A stretch of DNA of 64,000 nucleotides from Lachnospiraceae bacterium AC2029 (lineage in GTDB: Bacteria; Bacillota; Clostridia; Lachnospirales; Lachnospiraceae), in contig JNLK01000001.1 of assembly GCA_000703065.1 (NCBI GenBank), forward strand, positions 2,254,001 through 2,318,000, written 5' to 3'. Made by a program: the position numbers and the translations under genes. Positions 53,913 through 63,800 of this stretch are shown piece after piece. Each line of letters starts with the position of its first letter. Position 1 is the first letter of the stretch. The notes below the pieces were generated by a model, which did not search any database, was not told the origin of the DNA, and was given only the letters and a program-made list of their open reading frames with translations.

Positions 53913-54368
53913 ATGACAAGAAGAGAAGCGGCTATGGAGAATTTCAAAAAGGGGTACAACTGTTCGCAGGCCATCATGCTTGCCTTCGCGGATATGCTTC
54001 CGGCGGATGAGAAGATGCTCCTTCGCATGGCGTCCTCCTTCGGAGGAGGAATGGGAAGGCTCAGAGAGGTGTGTGGATCCGTAAGCGGGATGTTTATGAT
54101 CGCGGGCCTGCTTTATGGGTATGACGGACCGGAGACCGGACAGGTCAAGGCGGAGCATTACGCCGGGATCCAGGAGCTGGCCCGCAGATTCGAGGAGAAG
54201 CACGGAACGATCATCTGCCGTGAGATGCTGGGACTGAGCGTCCGACACGATGTGCCGGTTCCGGAGGCTCGTACGGCGGAGTATTACAGGAAGCGCCCCT
54301 GTGCGGAGATCATCGGGGATGCGGCGGAGATATTGGAACAGTATATTCAGGAACATCCCGTGAGTTAG
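53913..54368 (+). CDS. C_GCAxxG_C_C family protein
   Basis: The start at 53913 has GGGGGGC upstream. The protein has 151 residues. 'GYNCSQAIMLAFAD', 'ASSFGGGMGRLREVCGSVSG' and a late conserved 'RPCAEIIGDAAEIL' are the family's Cys positions. In most members the second motif is C-GA-x-x-G; here CGSVSG. The family is thought to bind redox cofactors or metals. It stands alone between the kinase-like gene and the GGDEF gene. Confidence 0.88.
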   Translation: MTRREAAMENFKKGYNCSQAIMLAFADMLPADEKMLLRMASSFGGGMGRLREVCGSVSGMFMIAGLLYGYDGPETGQVKAEHYAGIQELARRFEEKHGTIICREMLGLSVRHDVPVPEARTAEYYRKRPCAEIIGDAAEILEQYIQEHPVS

Positions 54369-54445
54369 TGTGGGTGAAGCAGTTTATCAACCGGAGGAAA
54401 ATAACTTTTGACTCCGGTAGCATAAAATGACAGGAGGAAGTGGGT

Positions 54446-55861
54446 ATGGATTATCAGTCATGGATCGAGGGGATCAATGGCCTTGCGAGCCTGTATTCTT
54501 TTGATATTCTTGCGGACGGGACGTTCAGCGAGATCCGTCTGATGGCAGTGAACAGCATGAATGTGGGAATGCTTCAGATGAATCCGAATGCACCGGAGTT
54601 CTATCCGGGCATTCCGTACCGGAATTACTGGATGGATCTGAATTTTGAGAACTTTGTATATAAATGTGCCGCAACGCCGGATCCTTTGTATTCCTATGTG
54701 AATGCACGGGGCGTCTGGCTGAAGGGCATGTATCTTCCTGTGGCCGACATCTGGGACGGCGAGAAGGGCTTTGAGTCACCGGAGGGGAGCAGGACGGTCT
54801 ACTGCCTCTATGTGATCACCTATTCGACTCAGGCGGATACGGATTCCATGGTTCAGAAATCTCCCGAGGTGGCAAATGCGGTGCTGGATATCGGTGTCAA
54901 GCTGCATGAGACCGGCGATTTCTATCAGTCCATGGCAGATGTGGCAAAGGAGATCAAGCAGTTCTGCGGTGCGGAGAAGTGTTCTCTCTATACGGTGGAT
55001 AAGACGAATCGGGAGTGCTCATTTATTAATGAGGACGGACTTCAGAACGGATTTCTGGAGGGGCTCGCGGAACAGATGGGACGTACTCCCTATGAGGTGG
55101 CGGAAGCCTGGGAAGAGGACCTGGCACTGTCCGACTGCATGCTTCTGGAGAATCTTCAGGTGATCGAGGAGCGGGATCCGGCATGGTACCGGTCGCTCTG
55201 CAGCTTCGGGATCCGAAATATCATCCTGTATGCCATCCGTTATAATCAGGCTCTCGTTGGTTTTATTTGGGCGGCCAATTATGATGTGAGCCGGATGGAG
55301 CAGATCAAGGAGACACTGGAGCTCTCCACATTTCTGCTGGCAGCGGTGATCGAAAACCATCACCTGCTTTCACGGCTTAAGGAGCGGAGCTCGATAGACG
55401 TTCTGACCCAGGTCGGAAACAGGAACGCGATGGATGAGTGCATAGACGGATATGTGCAGAAGAAGGTGATCCTGCCGGAGTCCATGGGAGTTGTCTTCGC
55501 GGATCTGAACGGACTGAAGAGAGTGAATGACGAAAAGGGACACGAGGCGGGAGACCGGCTGCTGATGCGGGCTTCTGCGCTTCTGAAGATCGTCTTCGGC
55601 GAGGGTGCGATCTTCCGTGCCGGAGGAGATGAATTTGTCATCCTCTGTCCGGATATCCCGGAAGACAAGATGACGGAACAGGTGTCCCAGCTCCGGGGAA
55701 TGGCGGAAAGCACGAAGGATGTGAGCTTTGCTGTTGGCAGTGTGTACTGCACCGGCGAGTATGATATCAATGCTGCCATCCAGGAAGCGGATGAGAGGAT
55801 GTACCTGGACAAGAAGGAGTATTACAAAAAGTGTGCCAATATGGAACGTTTTTTCACTTAG
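54446..55861 (+). CDS. GAF-GGDEF diguanylate cyclase
   Basis: The start at 54446 has AGGAGG (54432-54437). The protein has 471 residues. An N-terminal unknown sensor domain spans 1-150, a GAF-like domain about 160-305 ('GAEKCSLYTVDKTNRECSFI'), and the GGDEF domain about 310-465 with 'DVLTQVGNRNAM', 'VVFADLNGLKRVNDEKGHEA' and 'FRAGGDEFVIL'. The active-site loop is intact. No RxxD inhibitory site is seen before it (GEGA at that place). It makes c-di-GMP, opposing the HD-GYP protein. A CCGGAG/CTCCGG hairpin lies in the leader (54391-54416). Confidence 0.93.
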   Translation: MDYQSWIEGINGLASLYSFDILADGTFSEIRLMAVNSMNVGMLQMNPNAPEFYPGIPYRNYWMDLNFENFVYKCAATPDPLYSYVNARGVWLKGMYLPVADIWDGEKGFESPEGSRTVYCLYVITYSTQADTDSMVQKSPEVANAVLDIGVKLHETGDFYQSMADVAKEIKQFCGAEKCSLYTVDKTNRECSFINEDGLQNGFLEGLAEQMGRTPYEVAEAWEEDLALSDCMLLENLQVIEERDPAWYRSLCSFGIRNIILYAIRYNQALVGFIWAANYDVSRMEQIKETLELSTFLLAAVIENHHLLSRLKERSSIDVLTQVGNRNAMDECIDGYVQKKVILPESMGVVFADLNGLKRVNDEKGHEAGDRLLMRASALLKIVFGEGAIFRAGGDEFVILCPDIPEDKMTEQVSQLRGMAESTKDVSFAVGSVYCTGEYDINAAIQEADERMYLDKKEYYKKCANMERFFT

Positions 55862-55940
55862 ATGTATGTTATACTGAAATAGTCTTCTGAATATCCAATG
55901 AAACAGAGGATAGAGTTATTTTACTATGGAGGTTCTTATT

Positions 55941-56324
55941 ATGCAGATTACAACATTTAACCCGATGATTCTGTCACCGAAGGCTGATGAGGTTATTAAG
56001 CTTTTTGAGGAGCTTGGCTTTGAAAGACGCCATCAGGTGGACAATGTTGATGACAAGGATATCTCCAGCGTCAGAATGAAGGACGCTAACGGATTCTATG
56101 TGGATGTTGCAAGTGTGGATTCCATGCCGAAGGACATGACAACCATGCGTATGAATGTCCGTGACTTTGAAGAGGCTTATGAATTCCTGAAGGCTCATGG
56201 CTTCAAGAATGCCCGGGACGAGGATCATGTTGTAGAATCCGCTTCCGCTAAATCCTGTCTGATGATCTCGGAATCAGGGTTCTCTATTCAGCTTACACAG
56301 CATATCAGGAAGGAAGATAAGTAA
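55941..56324 (+). CDS. VOC/glyoxalase-fold protein
   Basis: The start at 55941 has GGAGG (55928-55932). The protein has 127 residues. 'NPMILSPKADEVIKLFEELG' and 'FYVDVASVDSMPKDMTTMRM' show the beta-alpha-beta-beta-beta layout with 'VRDFEEAYEFLKAHGF'. Metal ligands typical of glyoxalase I are not obvious, so the function is open. Confidence 0.8.
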   Translation: MQITTFNPMILSPKADEVIKLFEELGFERRHQVDNVDDKDISSVRMKDANGFYVDVASVDSMPKDMTTMRMNVRDFEEAYEFLKAHGFKNARDEDHVVESASAKSCLMISESGFSIQLTQHIRKEDK

Positions 56325-56348
56325 ATCAGAGCTTCGATCCTGAACAGG

Positions 56349-56373
56349 AAGACGGTGGAAACACCGTCTTTTT
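56349..56373 (+). terminator. Intrinsic terminator
   Basis: AAGACGGTG-GAAA-CACCGTCTT perfect 9-bp stem with GNRA loop, then TTT. Confidence 0.93.
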
Positions 56374-56447
56374 GTATGTGCGAAAATCGTTCTCCCCAAT
56401 ATCTGAATCCGGCCTGTGGTTCCTGATAGTCCCTTGGAAAACAAGGC

Positions 56448-56477
56448 TTGACAGTGGTGTGAGGGGGTGAGTAGAAT
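56448..56477 (+). promoter_or_regulatory. Promoter of the TPM-like gene
   Basis: TTGACA (56448-56453) and TAGAAT (56472-56477) are spaced 18 bp. Confidence 0.7.
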
Positions 56478-56510
56478 TGGATTATAGATTTCAGGCGGAG
56501 GGCTTTTTTC

Positions 56511-57905
56511 ATGAAGAAACGTTTGTTAATTCTGTTGTTCTCGGTACTGTGTTTTATCGGGCTAAGTGCCTGTATGGAGAATAAACATCAGTCAGGAGAG
56601 GTTTCAGAAAAATATACAGGAGAAGTGGATAAAAGCCATGGATTCTGGGAGGACCACAGTAGCGGTGAACCATGGATAGACAACTCAAATTGCAGATATT
56701 TGGAGGAAGGATTTCAGAGCTTCTATGACCTGACAGGTGTCTGGCCGTATCTTTATGTTACGGACAACTATAGAACCTCAGAAAGCTTTTCAACCTATGA
56801 ACAAGAGGTTTATGATCAGCTCTTCGGAAACTGCCCGGGCAACCTTCTTTTTGTATTTATCGGAAACGATGAGAGCTATTATATTGCAGCCGGTACCGGA
56901 AATGGAGATGTGGTAAACAACAGTACTATAGGAGTGTTTAAGAGCAAAATAAACCGCTATTGGACAGACAGCAGCAAGGATGGTGATCTCGCAAGGATAT
57001 TCGGATCCGCTCTGGAGGATGCGGGGAAGGTGTTGATGAAGGGAGAGGGATCGTCGAAATCTTCGATATCGTGGGATTTTTTCCGTGAAATAACGATTGC
57101 TATGGTGGTCATATTCTCGCTTGTATTATTGGGGATCGTGATCGTTTCTGTTAAGTCCTTTATCCATAAGGGAGATCGCGTGGATAACAGACCGGTCTTT
57201 GCAGAAAACAGTCAAACCTCATATTCGGATTTCTTTTGCTACCGATGTGGTACCAGGATCATAACGGAGGGAAGGTTTTGTCCTAACTGCGGTGAAAAAC
57301 TGAAAGGGTCCAATCCCAACGGAAAAACAAGGGCTTCAAATCGTGTGAAAGCTACAGCGTTGATATGGGCAGCGTTATGGGCGTTGATATGGGCAGCAGG
57401 TGTTTTGCCGTTCATCGGGATTACGAGTGCTGATCTAAGGAAAGGAACTGAAGAATTTGGTATATCCGGTGAGAAGGTGATCGATATCGTAGTTGATAAC
57501 TACGAGGATCTTACGGGGACTGATATTAAATCATCCTATACTTTTGTTGATCTGGAAGAGGAAGTCGATGCATCGGGAATGCTTGCGGTTTTGATCCTGT
57601 TTCCGCTGGGAGGAATGCTGTGCTTATATCGTCCGAATAAGATCAAGTCAATCCTGTGTGTGATATTCTCGTTTTTACCGGCCCTGTTTTTGTGGGTTGG
57701 TATTTGGGGGCACGGTTCGCTGGCAGACAGGATGGAATGGATGAAATATAGTTCCGAGAGAATAGGGGCGATCCTGCTGTTCGTTCTGCTGATCGTGCTC
57801 CCGATAATATCGATCGTCCAGCTGGTAAAGCAGATCCGTTCTGATAAACGAAAAAATGAAATGAATAACTATCTTTTCAGGGCTCAGGATTTTACTCAAT
57901 TATAA
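56511..57905 (+). CDS. TPM-like lipoprotein with zinc ribbon and C-terminal membrane helices
   Basis: The protein has 464 residues. The lipobox is GLSAC (Cys about 21). Residues 50-185 resemble a TPM-phosphatase-like domain ('FYDLTGVWPYLYVTDN', 'NCPGNLLFVFIGNDESYYIA'). A membrane helix lies at about 197-220, then a zinc ribbon 'CYRCGTRIITEGRFCPNCGE' (about 243-262). Four more helices follow. A lipobox in front of an inner-membrane multi-helix protein is uncommon. GGAGG precedes the ATG. Confidence 0.8.
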   Translation: MKKRLLILLFSVLCFIGLSACMENKHQSGEVSEKYTGEVDKSHGFWEDHSSGEPWIDNSNCRYLEEGFQSFYDLTGVWPYLYVTDNYRTSESFSTYEQEVYDQLFGNCPGNLLFVFIGNDESYYIAAGTGNGDVVNNSTIGVFKSKINRYWTDSSKDGDLARIFGSALEDAGKVLMKGEGSSKSSISWDFFREITIAMVVIFSLVLLGIVIVSVKSFIHKGDRVDNRPVFAENSQTSYSDFFCYRCGTRIITEGRFCPNCGEKLKGSNPNGKTRASNRVKATALIWAALWALIWAAGVLPFIGITSADLRKGTEEFGISGEKVIDIVVDNYEDLTGTDIKSSYTFVDLEEEVDASGMLAVLILFPLGGMLCLYRPNKIKSILCVIFSFLPALFLWVGIWGHGSLADRMEWMKYSSERIGAILLFVLLIVLPIISIVQLVKQIRSDKRKNEMNNYLFRAQDFTQL

Positions 57906-57947
57906 AAATGAACTATGTCATCCGACACGGAGTGAAGGCTCTATATT

Positions 57948-58718
57948 ATGGGAAAGAATATCAGAAACCTCATATTGTTTTTGCTGATCGCTTTTCTGAT
58001 CCCTCTGCTCATGGTCCTTCTGCAGGAACAGATATCGGATGAAATGGTCGGCTTTATTCTCCTGGGGATCCGAGCGGCTGCGCCCACCTTGGCTGCGGTC
58101 GTGGTATTACTGATAAGCAGGGAGCTGCGGGCCGCATTTTCCCGAATGTTCCGGAAGGAGCATCTTGGCAGAGCGCTCCTCATTCCGGTATTCCTTGTAG
58201 TGATGACCATGCTCCCGGTAAAACTGATCTGCAGCTCCATGGCCGGAGGATCCTTGTCCCTCGGGCAGATATCCGTGACGCAGTTCACCATCATTCTCTG
58301 GGCTCTGGTGGCCGAGGAGATCGGCTGGAGAGGATATCTGGAACCGCTGCTGGACCGGATGGGAGTGCATAGATTTGTGGCGCCCGGGATCGTAGGTGTG
58401 ATCTGGGCCCTGTGGCATTATCATTATTTCTGGAAGGGGCAGATCGACGTGCCGATCCTTCTCTTCCTCATCGGATGTATCGTTGAGAGTTATCTCTACA
58501 GCTTTTTGATGAGATCCACGGAGGGAAATGTGGTCTCGGCGATGCTGTATCATTTCCTCTGGAATCTGGGGATCCATGTGATGGCTTTGAATCCGGCGGA
58601 TAACAATGGAAATACGCTTCCGTATACACTCCTGATCGGGCTGGAGGCCATAGCGGTCGTCTGTCTTTGCCTGTCATACAGGCTGGTGTCCGCAGGTCAG
58701 GAGGAGAAGGAGAATTAA
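57948..58718 (+). CDS. CPBP-family intramembrane metalloprotease
   Basis: The protein has 256 residues and about eight membrane helices. The three CPBP motifs are present: 'VAEEIGWRGYLEPLLDR' (EExxxR), 'GVIWALWHYHYF' (FxxxH-type) and 'LYHFLWNLGIH' (HxxxN). Such proteases cleave membrane proteins or process small peptides and bacteriocins. Ribosome binding site is weak. Confidence 0.92.
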   Translation: MGKNIRNLILFLLIAFLIPLLMVLLQEQISDEMVGFILLGIRAAAPTLAAVVVLLISRELRAAFSRMFRKEHLGRALLIPVFLVVMTMLPVKLICSSMAGGSLSLGQISVTQFTIILWALVAEEIGWRGYLEPLLDRMGVHRFVAPGIVGVIWALWHYHYFWKGQIDVPILLFLIGCIVESYLYSFLMRSTEGNVVSAMLYHFLWNLGIHVMALNPADNNGNTLPYTLLIGLEAIAVVCLCLSYRLVSAGQEEKEN

Positions 58719-58750
58719 GTGAAAGGATTCGTTTTGCGCGAGGTGGTATT

Positions 58751-60103
58751 ATGGCCAAGACGAACAATATGACAACCGGTTCTCCGGCGAAGCACATTCT
58801 GCGCTTTGCCGTACCGTTGTTGCTGGGAAATCTGTTCCAGCAGTTTTATAATATGGTGGATGCCGTGATCATCGGCCAGAATCTGGGAACCTCGGCGCTT
58901 GCGTCCGTGGGAGCCACCGGCGCGATCTGTTTCATGATCATCGGGCTCTGCCTTGGAATCTGTGCGGGCTTCGGGATCCCGGTAGCCCAGCGCTTCGGTG
59001 CAAAGGATTATCCGGAAATGCGCCGCTACATCGTAAATTCGGTCTGGACGGCCATAGCACTTTCGGTGGTGATCACAACGACGGTTCTGCTGCTCTGCGA
59101 TGATATCCTGCAGGCCATGAATACGCCGGCGGATATCTATGACGGATCCTACACCTATGTGTCCATCTTATTTCTGGGAATCCCGCTGACCATTATGTAT
59201 AATATGTGCGCCAGTGTGGTTCGGGCGATGGGCGACAGCAAGACGCCGCTTTATTTCCTGATCATTTCCTCGTTGCTGAATATCATCCTGGACCTGATCC
59301 TGGTGAAGCCCTTCGGGATCGCAGGACCGGCCTGGGCAACGGTCATTTCGCAGGGTGTATCAGGCGTACTGTGCCTGATCTACATGTGGAAGAGATTTCC
59401 CATCATCCGTCCGCAGCCGGGAGAAAGAGGGATCTCGCTTCCTCACATGGGGAGGCTTCTGCTGCAGGGACTGCCCATGGGAATGCAGTATTCCATAACG
59501 GCCATCGGCAGTGTGATCCTGCAGACGGCGGTGAACGGACTGGGATTGGATTATGTGGCTGCCATGTCCGCCGGAGCCAAGCTCTCCATGTTTTTCGGGT
59601 GTCCCTATGAGGCGCTGGGGAATACCGCCGCCACTTATGCGGGACAGAATATCGGTGCCGGACGTCCGGACAGGATTGGCAGGGGTCTCCGGGTGATGCT
59701 GCTATACGGACTGATCTACTCGATCCTTGCAGCGGTGGTGCTGTTCGCCTTCGGAGGAACCCTATCCAGGCTGTTCATGGATCAGCCGGATCCCTTTGTC
59801 GAAGAGCATGCACACATGTTGCTGATGTATAACAGTGCATTTTATTTCCTGCTGGCAGTCGTAAATACTGTCCGGTTCATGATCCAGGGCATGGGATATT
59901 CCATCCTGGCCATTGCGGCCGGCGTGCTGGAGATGATAGCCCGGGCCTTTGTGGGCTTTGTGCTTGTGGATGAATTCGGTTATCCGGCAGCCTGCATGGG
60001 CAATCCGGCTGCATGGATCGCTGCGGATGTCTTCCTGGTGATCGCATTTGCCCTGATACTGCGAAGGGAGAAGCAAAAAGTGGCGATCCGGGGCGACGGA
60101 TAA
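58751..60103 (+). CDS. MATE-family multidrug exporter
   Basis: The start at 58751 has GAGG (58740-58743); the frame runs upstream to 58667 without signal. The protein has 450 residues and 12 helices. 'RFAVPLLLGNLFQQFYNMVD', 'VVRAMGDSKTPLYFLI' and 'GQNIGAGRPDRI' are MATE signatures from both halves. It exports cationic drugs or metabolites using Na+ or H+. Confidence 0.94.
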   Translation: MAKTNNMTTGSPAKHILRFAVPLLLGNLFQQFYNMVDAVIIGQNLGTSALASVGATGAICFMIIGLCLGICAGFGIPVAQRFGAKDYPEMRRYIVNSVWTAIALSVVITTTVLLLCDDILQAMNTPADIYDGSYTYVSILFLGIPLTIMYNMCASVVRAMGDSKTPLYFLIISSLLNIILDLILVKPFGIAGPAWATVISQGVSGVLCLIYMWKRFPIIRPQPGERGISLPHMGRLLLQGLPMGMQYSITAIGSVILQTAVNGLGLDYVAAMSAGAKLSMFFGCPYEALGNTAATYAGQNIGAGRPDRIGRGLRVMLLYGLIYSILAAVVLFAFGGTLSRLFMDQPDPFVEEHAHMLLMYNSAFYFLLAVVNTVRFMIQGMGYSILAIAAGVLEMIARAFVGFVLVDEFGYPAACMGNPAAWIAADVFLVIAFALILRREKQKVAIRGDG

Positions 60104-60105
60104 TA

Positions 60106-60232
60106 CCGGTAAGGAACAACCGGGGAGCAACACCGGGGAGAAACCCGGGAAGAAATACCGGGAAGAAACAACCGGGGAGAAACCCGGGAAGAAACACCGG
60201 GAAGAAACACAGGGGTAGAAAAATCCGGAAAA
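60106..60232 (+). repeat. Degenerate minisatellite of CCGGG(A/G)AGAAAC units
   Basis: About ten units of 11-15 bp begin with CCGG and end AAC/AAT. They lie entirely between the MATE stop and the phosphatase start. The longer pattern (about 50 bp) is itself nearly duplicated. Confidence 0.85.
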
Positions 60233-60267
60233 ACTCATGAAAAAACCATGAAGAAAAGAGGACATAG

Positions 60268-60804
60268 ATGGATCATTTTTATTTTGTAAGACACGGACAG
60301 ACCGTATGGAATGTGGAGAACAAGATCTGCGGAGCTACGGATATCGAGCTTACCGAGCATGGACACGAGCAGGCCGTCGAGACCGGAAGGAAGATCCTGG
60401 AAATGGGGCTCCGGGCAGATCTGATCCTGACTTCCCCGCTGGTACGGGCCTCCGAGACCGCAAGACATATCTCGGAGATCACGGGCATTCCCGTGCAGGT
60501 GGAGCCAAGACTGATCGAGCAGAATTTCGGACGATATGAATCAACCCCCAGGAACGGTGCGGAGTTTCAGGAGGCGAAGAAGCTCATGGCCAGCAGATAC
60601 GGCACGGGGGAATCCATGCTGCATCTTGCCCAGAGGATCTATAACCTGCTGGATGAGATCAAGGCCGGGGATAAGGAGTATATCCTTGTGGCCCATAACG
60701 GGATCGCACGGATCGTGGAATCCTATTTCCGTGATATGACCAACGAGGAATTCGCGGCCTTCGGGGTCCGGAACTGCGAAGTGAAGAGGTATGACTTTAT
60801 ATGA
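60268..60804 (+). CDS. Histidine phosphatase family protein
   Basis: The protein has 178 residues. 'FYFVRHGQTVWNVENKI' holds the catalytic RHG motif. 'LTSPLVRASETARHI' and 'ILVAHNGIARIVESYF' supply the second Arg and His. It is of the phosphoglycerate-mutase-like branch; the substrate cannot be told. AGAGGA precedes ATG 60268. Confidence 0.94.
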   Translation: MDHFYFVRHGQTVWNVENKICGATDIELTEHGHEQAVETGRKILEMGLRADLILTSPLVRASETARHISEITGIPVQVEPRLIEQNFGRYESTPRNGAEFQEAKKLMASRYGTGESMLHLAQRIYNLLDEIKAGDKEYILVAHNGIARIVESYFRDMTNEEFAAFGVRNCEVKRYDFI

Positions 60805-60808
60805 CAGA

Positions 60809-60851
60809 GGCATGACAGGGGGTAACACGGAACCTGTCCCTCTGTCATGCC
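60809..60851. repeat. 14-bp-stem hairpin, REP-like
   Basis: GGCATGACAGGGGG pairs with CCCTCTGTCATGCC (one G-U) across a 15-nt loop with GGTAACACGGAACCTGTCC-like bases. No T tract follows. It resembles the small dispersed hairpins seen in Firmicutes intergenic regions (from memory). Confidence 0.6.
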
Positions 60852-60880
60852 CGCAGTAAACCGAAAATGAGGAGAAGTCT

Positions 60881-63800
60881 ATGAAAGAGTACGTATATTC
60901 TGCGTTTATTTCGTATAAGCATAATCCGGATGAAAAAATGGCCGCTACGATCCAGAATCAGATCGAGCAGTATAAAGTACCCCGGAAGCTCAGATCCTCT
61001 GCTCTGGTAGACGGAAACCGGATGAAGAAGGTGTTTCGTGACAGTACGGAGTTCTCGGGGAGCCATAACCTGGTTCAGTCGATCAGAGATGCACTCTCCA
61101 GGTCTGCATTTCTGATCGTTATTGTTTCAGAGGAAACGAAGAATTCACCCTGGGTTACGCAGGAGATAGAGTTCTTCCTGAAGGAGCATGACAGAGAGCA
61201 TATCCTTACCGTGCTGTCCAACGGGAAGTCGCCGGTGGATTATTATCCGGAGATCCTGGTGGAGGTGGAGATCAGGGACGGAGTGGAAAAGAAAGCGGAT
61301 CCCCTGGCCGTGGATTACAGAAAGTATGATCCGGATCGCGGACGGAGAATGAAGAAGGCCAACCGACGGATCTATACAAATGAGTTCCCCCGGATCATAG
61401 CTCCGATCCTCGGGGTAAGCTACGATGACCTGTATAAACGACAGGAGCGCTATAAACGAAAAAGGATCCTGACTGTCGGATTTGCGGCCATACTGCTCCT
61501 CAGTGCGGCACTGATCTATTTTATATGGAGCCGGAACCGGATCGACAGTAACTACAGGGAGGCATTGGAGAAACAGGCCCTGGTACTGGCGAAAGATTCC
61601 ATGGAGGCATTGGATCACGGAGACCGGGTTGCCGCCATAGATTACGCATTACAGGCGCTGCCGAATGCAAAGGGGAATCCGGAGATGCCTGTTACCCGGG
61701 AAGCGGAGTACGCACTTTCCAGGGCAGTGGATGCGTACGTGGTTCCCGGAGACCCGTATCATGAGGTGCAGATCCGAAAGATAGCGTTGGGAAATGCCGT
61801 CAATGATTTTGTTATCGATCCTACAGGCAGATATCTGCTATGCTCGGATCGTAAGCAGAATATCAAACTGTTTGATGTTAAAACGAATACAACTCTCGTG
61901 GACACAAAGGTGTCCGAAGGAAAACTGCATAATATAGTAGTCTGCAGCGGAGAGTTCTATCTGATCATCTCTGATCAGGAGGGGATAAAGATCCGGCATC
62001 TGTCGAAAGACGGGACCATTACCACAAAAAGAGAAATTTCGAATTCAGAAGTATCAAGTTCGCAGACTGCCGGACTTGCAGTCGATGACCGGATCGTTCT
62101 GTTCCGGCTCAATAAGGACTATGATAAAAATCGGGCCCTGGAAATAGATGAATACTGGCCTGGGGAGGAACGGTTTGAGTCTTCACAAAAACCGGCTTAT
62201 TTCGAACGGATTGATAGTGTTATCTATAGTGAGTCTGCGGAAGAGTTCGTATTTTCCTGTAGTTTCACTGATTCCGAATACGGGATCGGAATCTGCCGGG
62301 CAGAGGATAAGAATCCGATCTATTATAGTATCGGCGGGGAACGGGTTGATCAATTCTATACCGATGGGGACAGACTCTATTATTGTACAGGTGGACCGGC
62401 TATATTAAACATAAGTGAGCATTCCATGTATTATCATGATTATACGGCCCGGATCACCTGTATGGACAAAAACACAAAGAATGTGATCTGGCAGGAGGAG
62501 GAAAAGGGATCCAGTTATGATCCGCAGACCATTCACATGAAGGCTTATCGACAGAACGGAAAGGATTATGTCGTGACCTGTGTGGCAAATGGGGCACATG
62601 TGTATGATGCGCAGAGCGGCAGAATGGTTTTGGAGTGTGACTATATGGATCAGGCCTTAAATATCCAGGCGGAGGATGGGCTTAAGGTAGTACTGGGAAA
62701 CGGGAAGGTTTCCGAGATCGATCCTGAGGAAGGGACCTATACGGTTTCGGATTCATATAACATTGACCTGATCTTTGCGGAGGCTGTACATGACAGCTTC
62801 ATGGGGAAAACAGTGTCCTTTGTCGTAACTCCGGAATATGAGGTATACATCTTCTGCAACGGCTGGGGTGATGCGTCATTTTCCGAGATCCTGCAACGGG
62901 ATTCGGATATTAAGATCCGGGCGAAAGCCGCCGGTGGGACACTTGCGGCAATCTGCATTACGGAGGGGGATGAGGACAATGGAAAGCTGTATCTGGTTGA
63001 TACGAAGAATGATCAGGTGATGTGGGAAAAGGAAATGCCTTTTAAAGCAGAGGAGGATGATACGGAGCTTCGCTTCTCGGACAACGGAGACAGGGTCATT
63101 GCAACGAAATTTACTTATTACGAAAAACTGGAAATGGCCGCATTTCCGGTGGATGGGAGTGAGATTGAACATACGGTTATTACGGAGGAGGATCTCGGGG
63201 GGCGTTTCAGCGGGACCGTGGTTTTTCATACACGGGAAACGGATGGTTTTCTGAATCTGAACAAGGAAACCGTCGATGATGGAGCAGGTGAAAAGCGGGA
63301 AGTAGAATACCTGGAGATGTATACACTTGGAGCTTCCGGGCCGGAAAGGAAGAGGATCCGTTATCCGCAGGAAACTCCGGATTCAAATGGATTAATGAAT
63401 GTGGACAACGGGTTTGTCTCCGAAGACGGGAAGCACCTTGTCTTCATTGCCAGAACAGAAGGAAAGGTCTATGATTTTGTTCTCTATGATCTGGAAAAGG
63501 ACACCTGGCATATATTGAAGGAACTATCGGAGGAAAGTGATTACGCATACTGGAAGGCCAGAGCGGAATTCTCTGAACGTTATCTTGCAGTCATGAACGA
63601 AAATGAGAATGAGATTTTCCTCTTCGGTAACGAAAACGGAGAATTGATCTCCGGGATCTCAAGACCCGGTTGTTTGATCAATTCCTTTTCCCTTCACGAT
63701 GATAATTCCCTATATGTGTTCTGGGCGGACGGAATAGTTGAGAGGTATGACCCGGGAAGCGGAGAAAAGCTGGCGGAAATCGAAATTTATACAGGCTATG

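Noticed and set aside
60013-60240. 75-codon plus-strand ORF with Arg/Asn/Gly repeats
   Set aside because: It overlaps the MATE gene and then reads the non-coding minisatellite; its composition is only the repeat.
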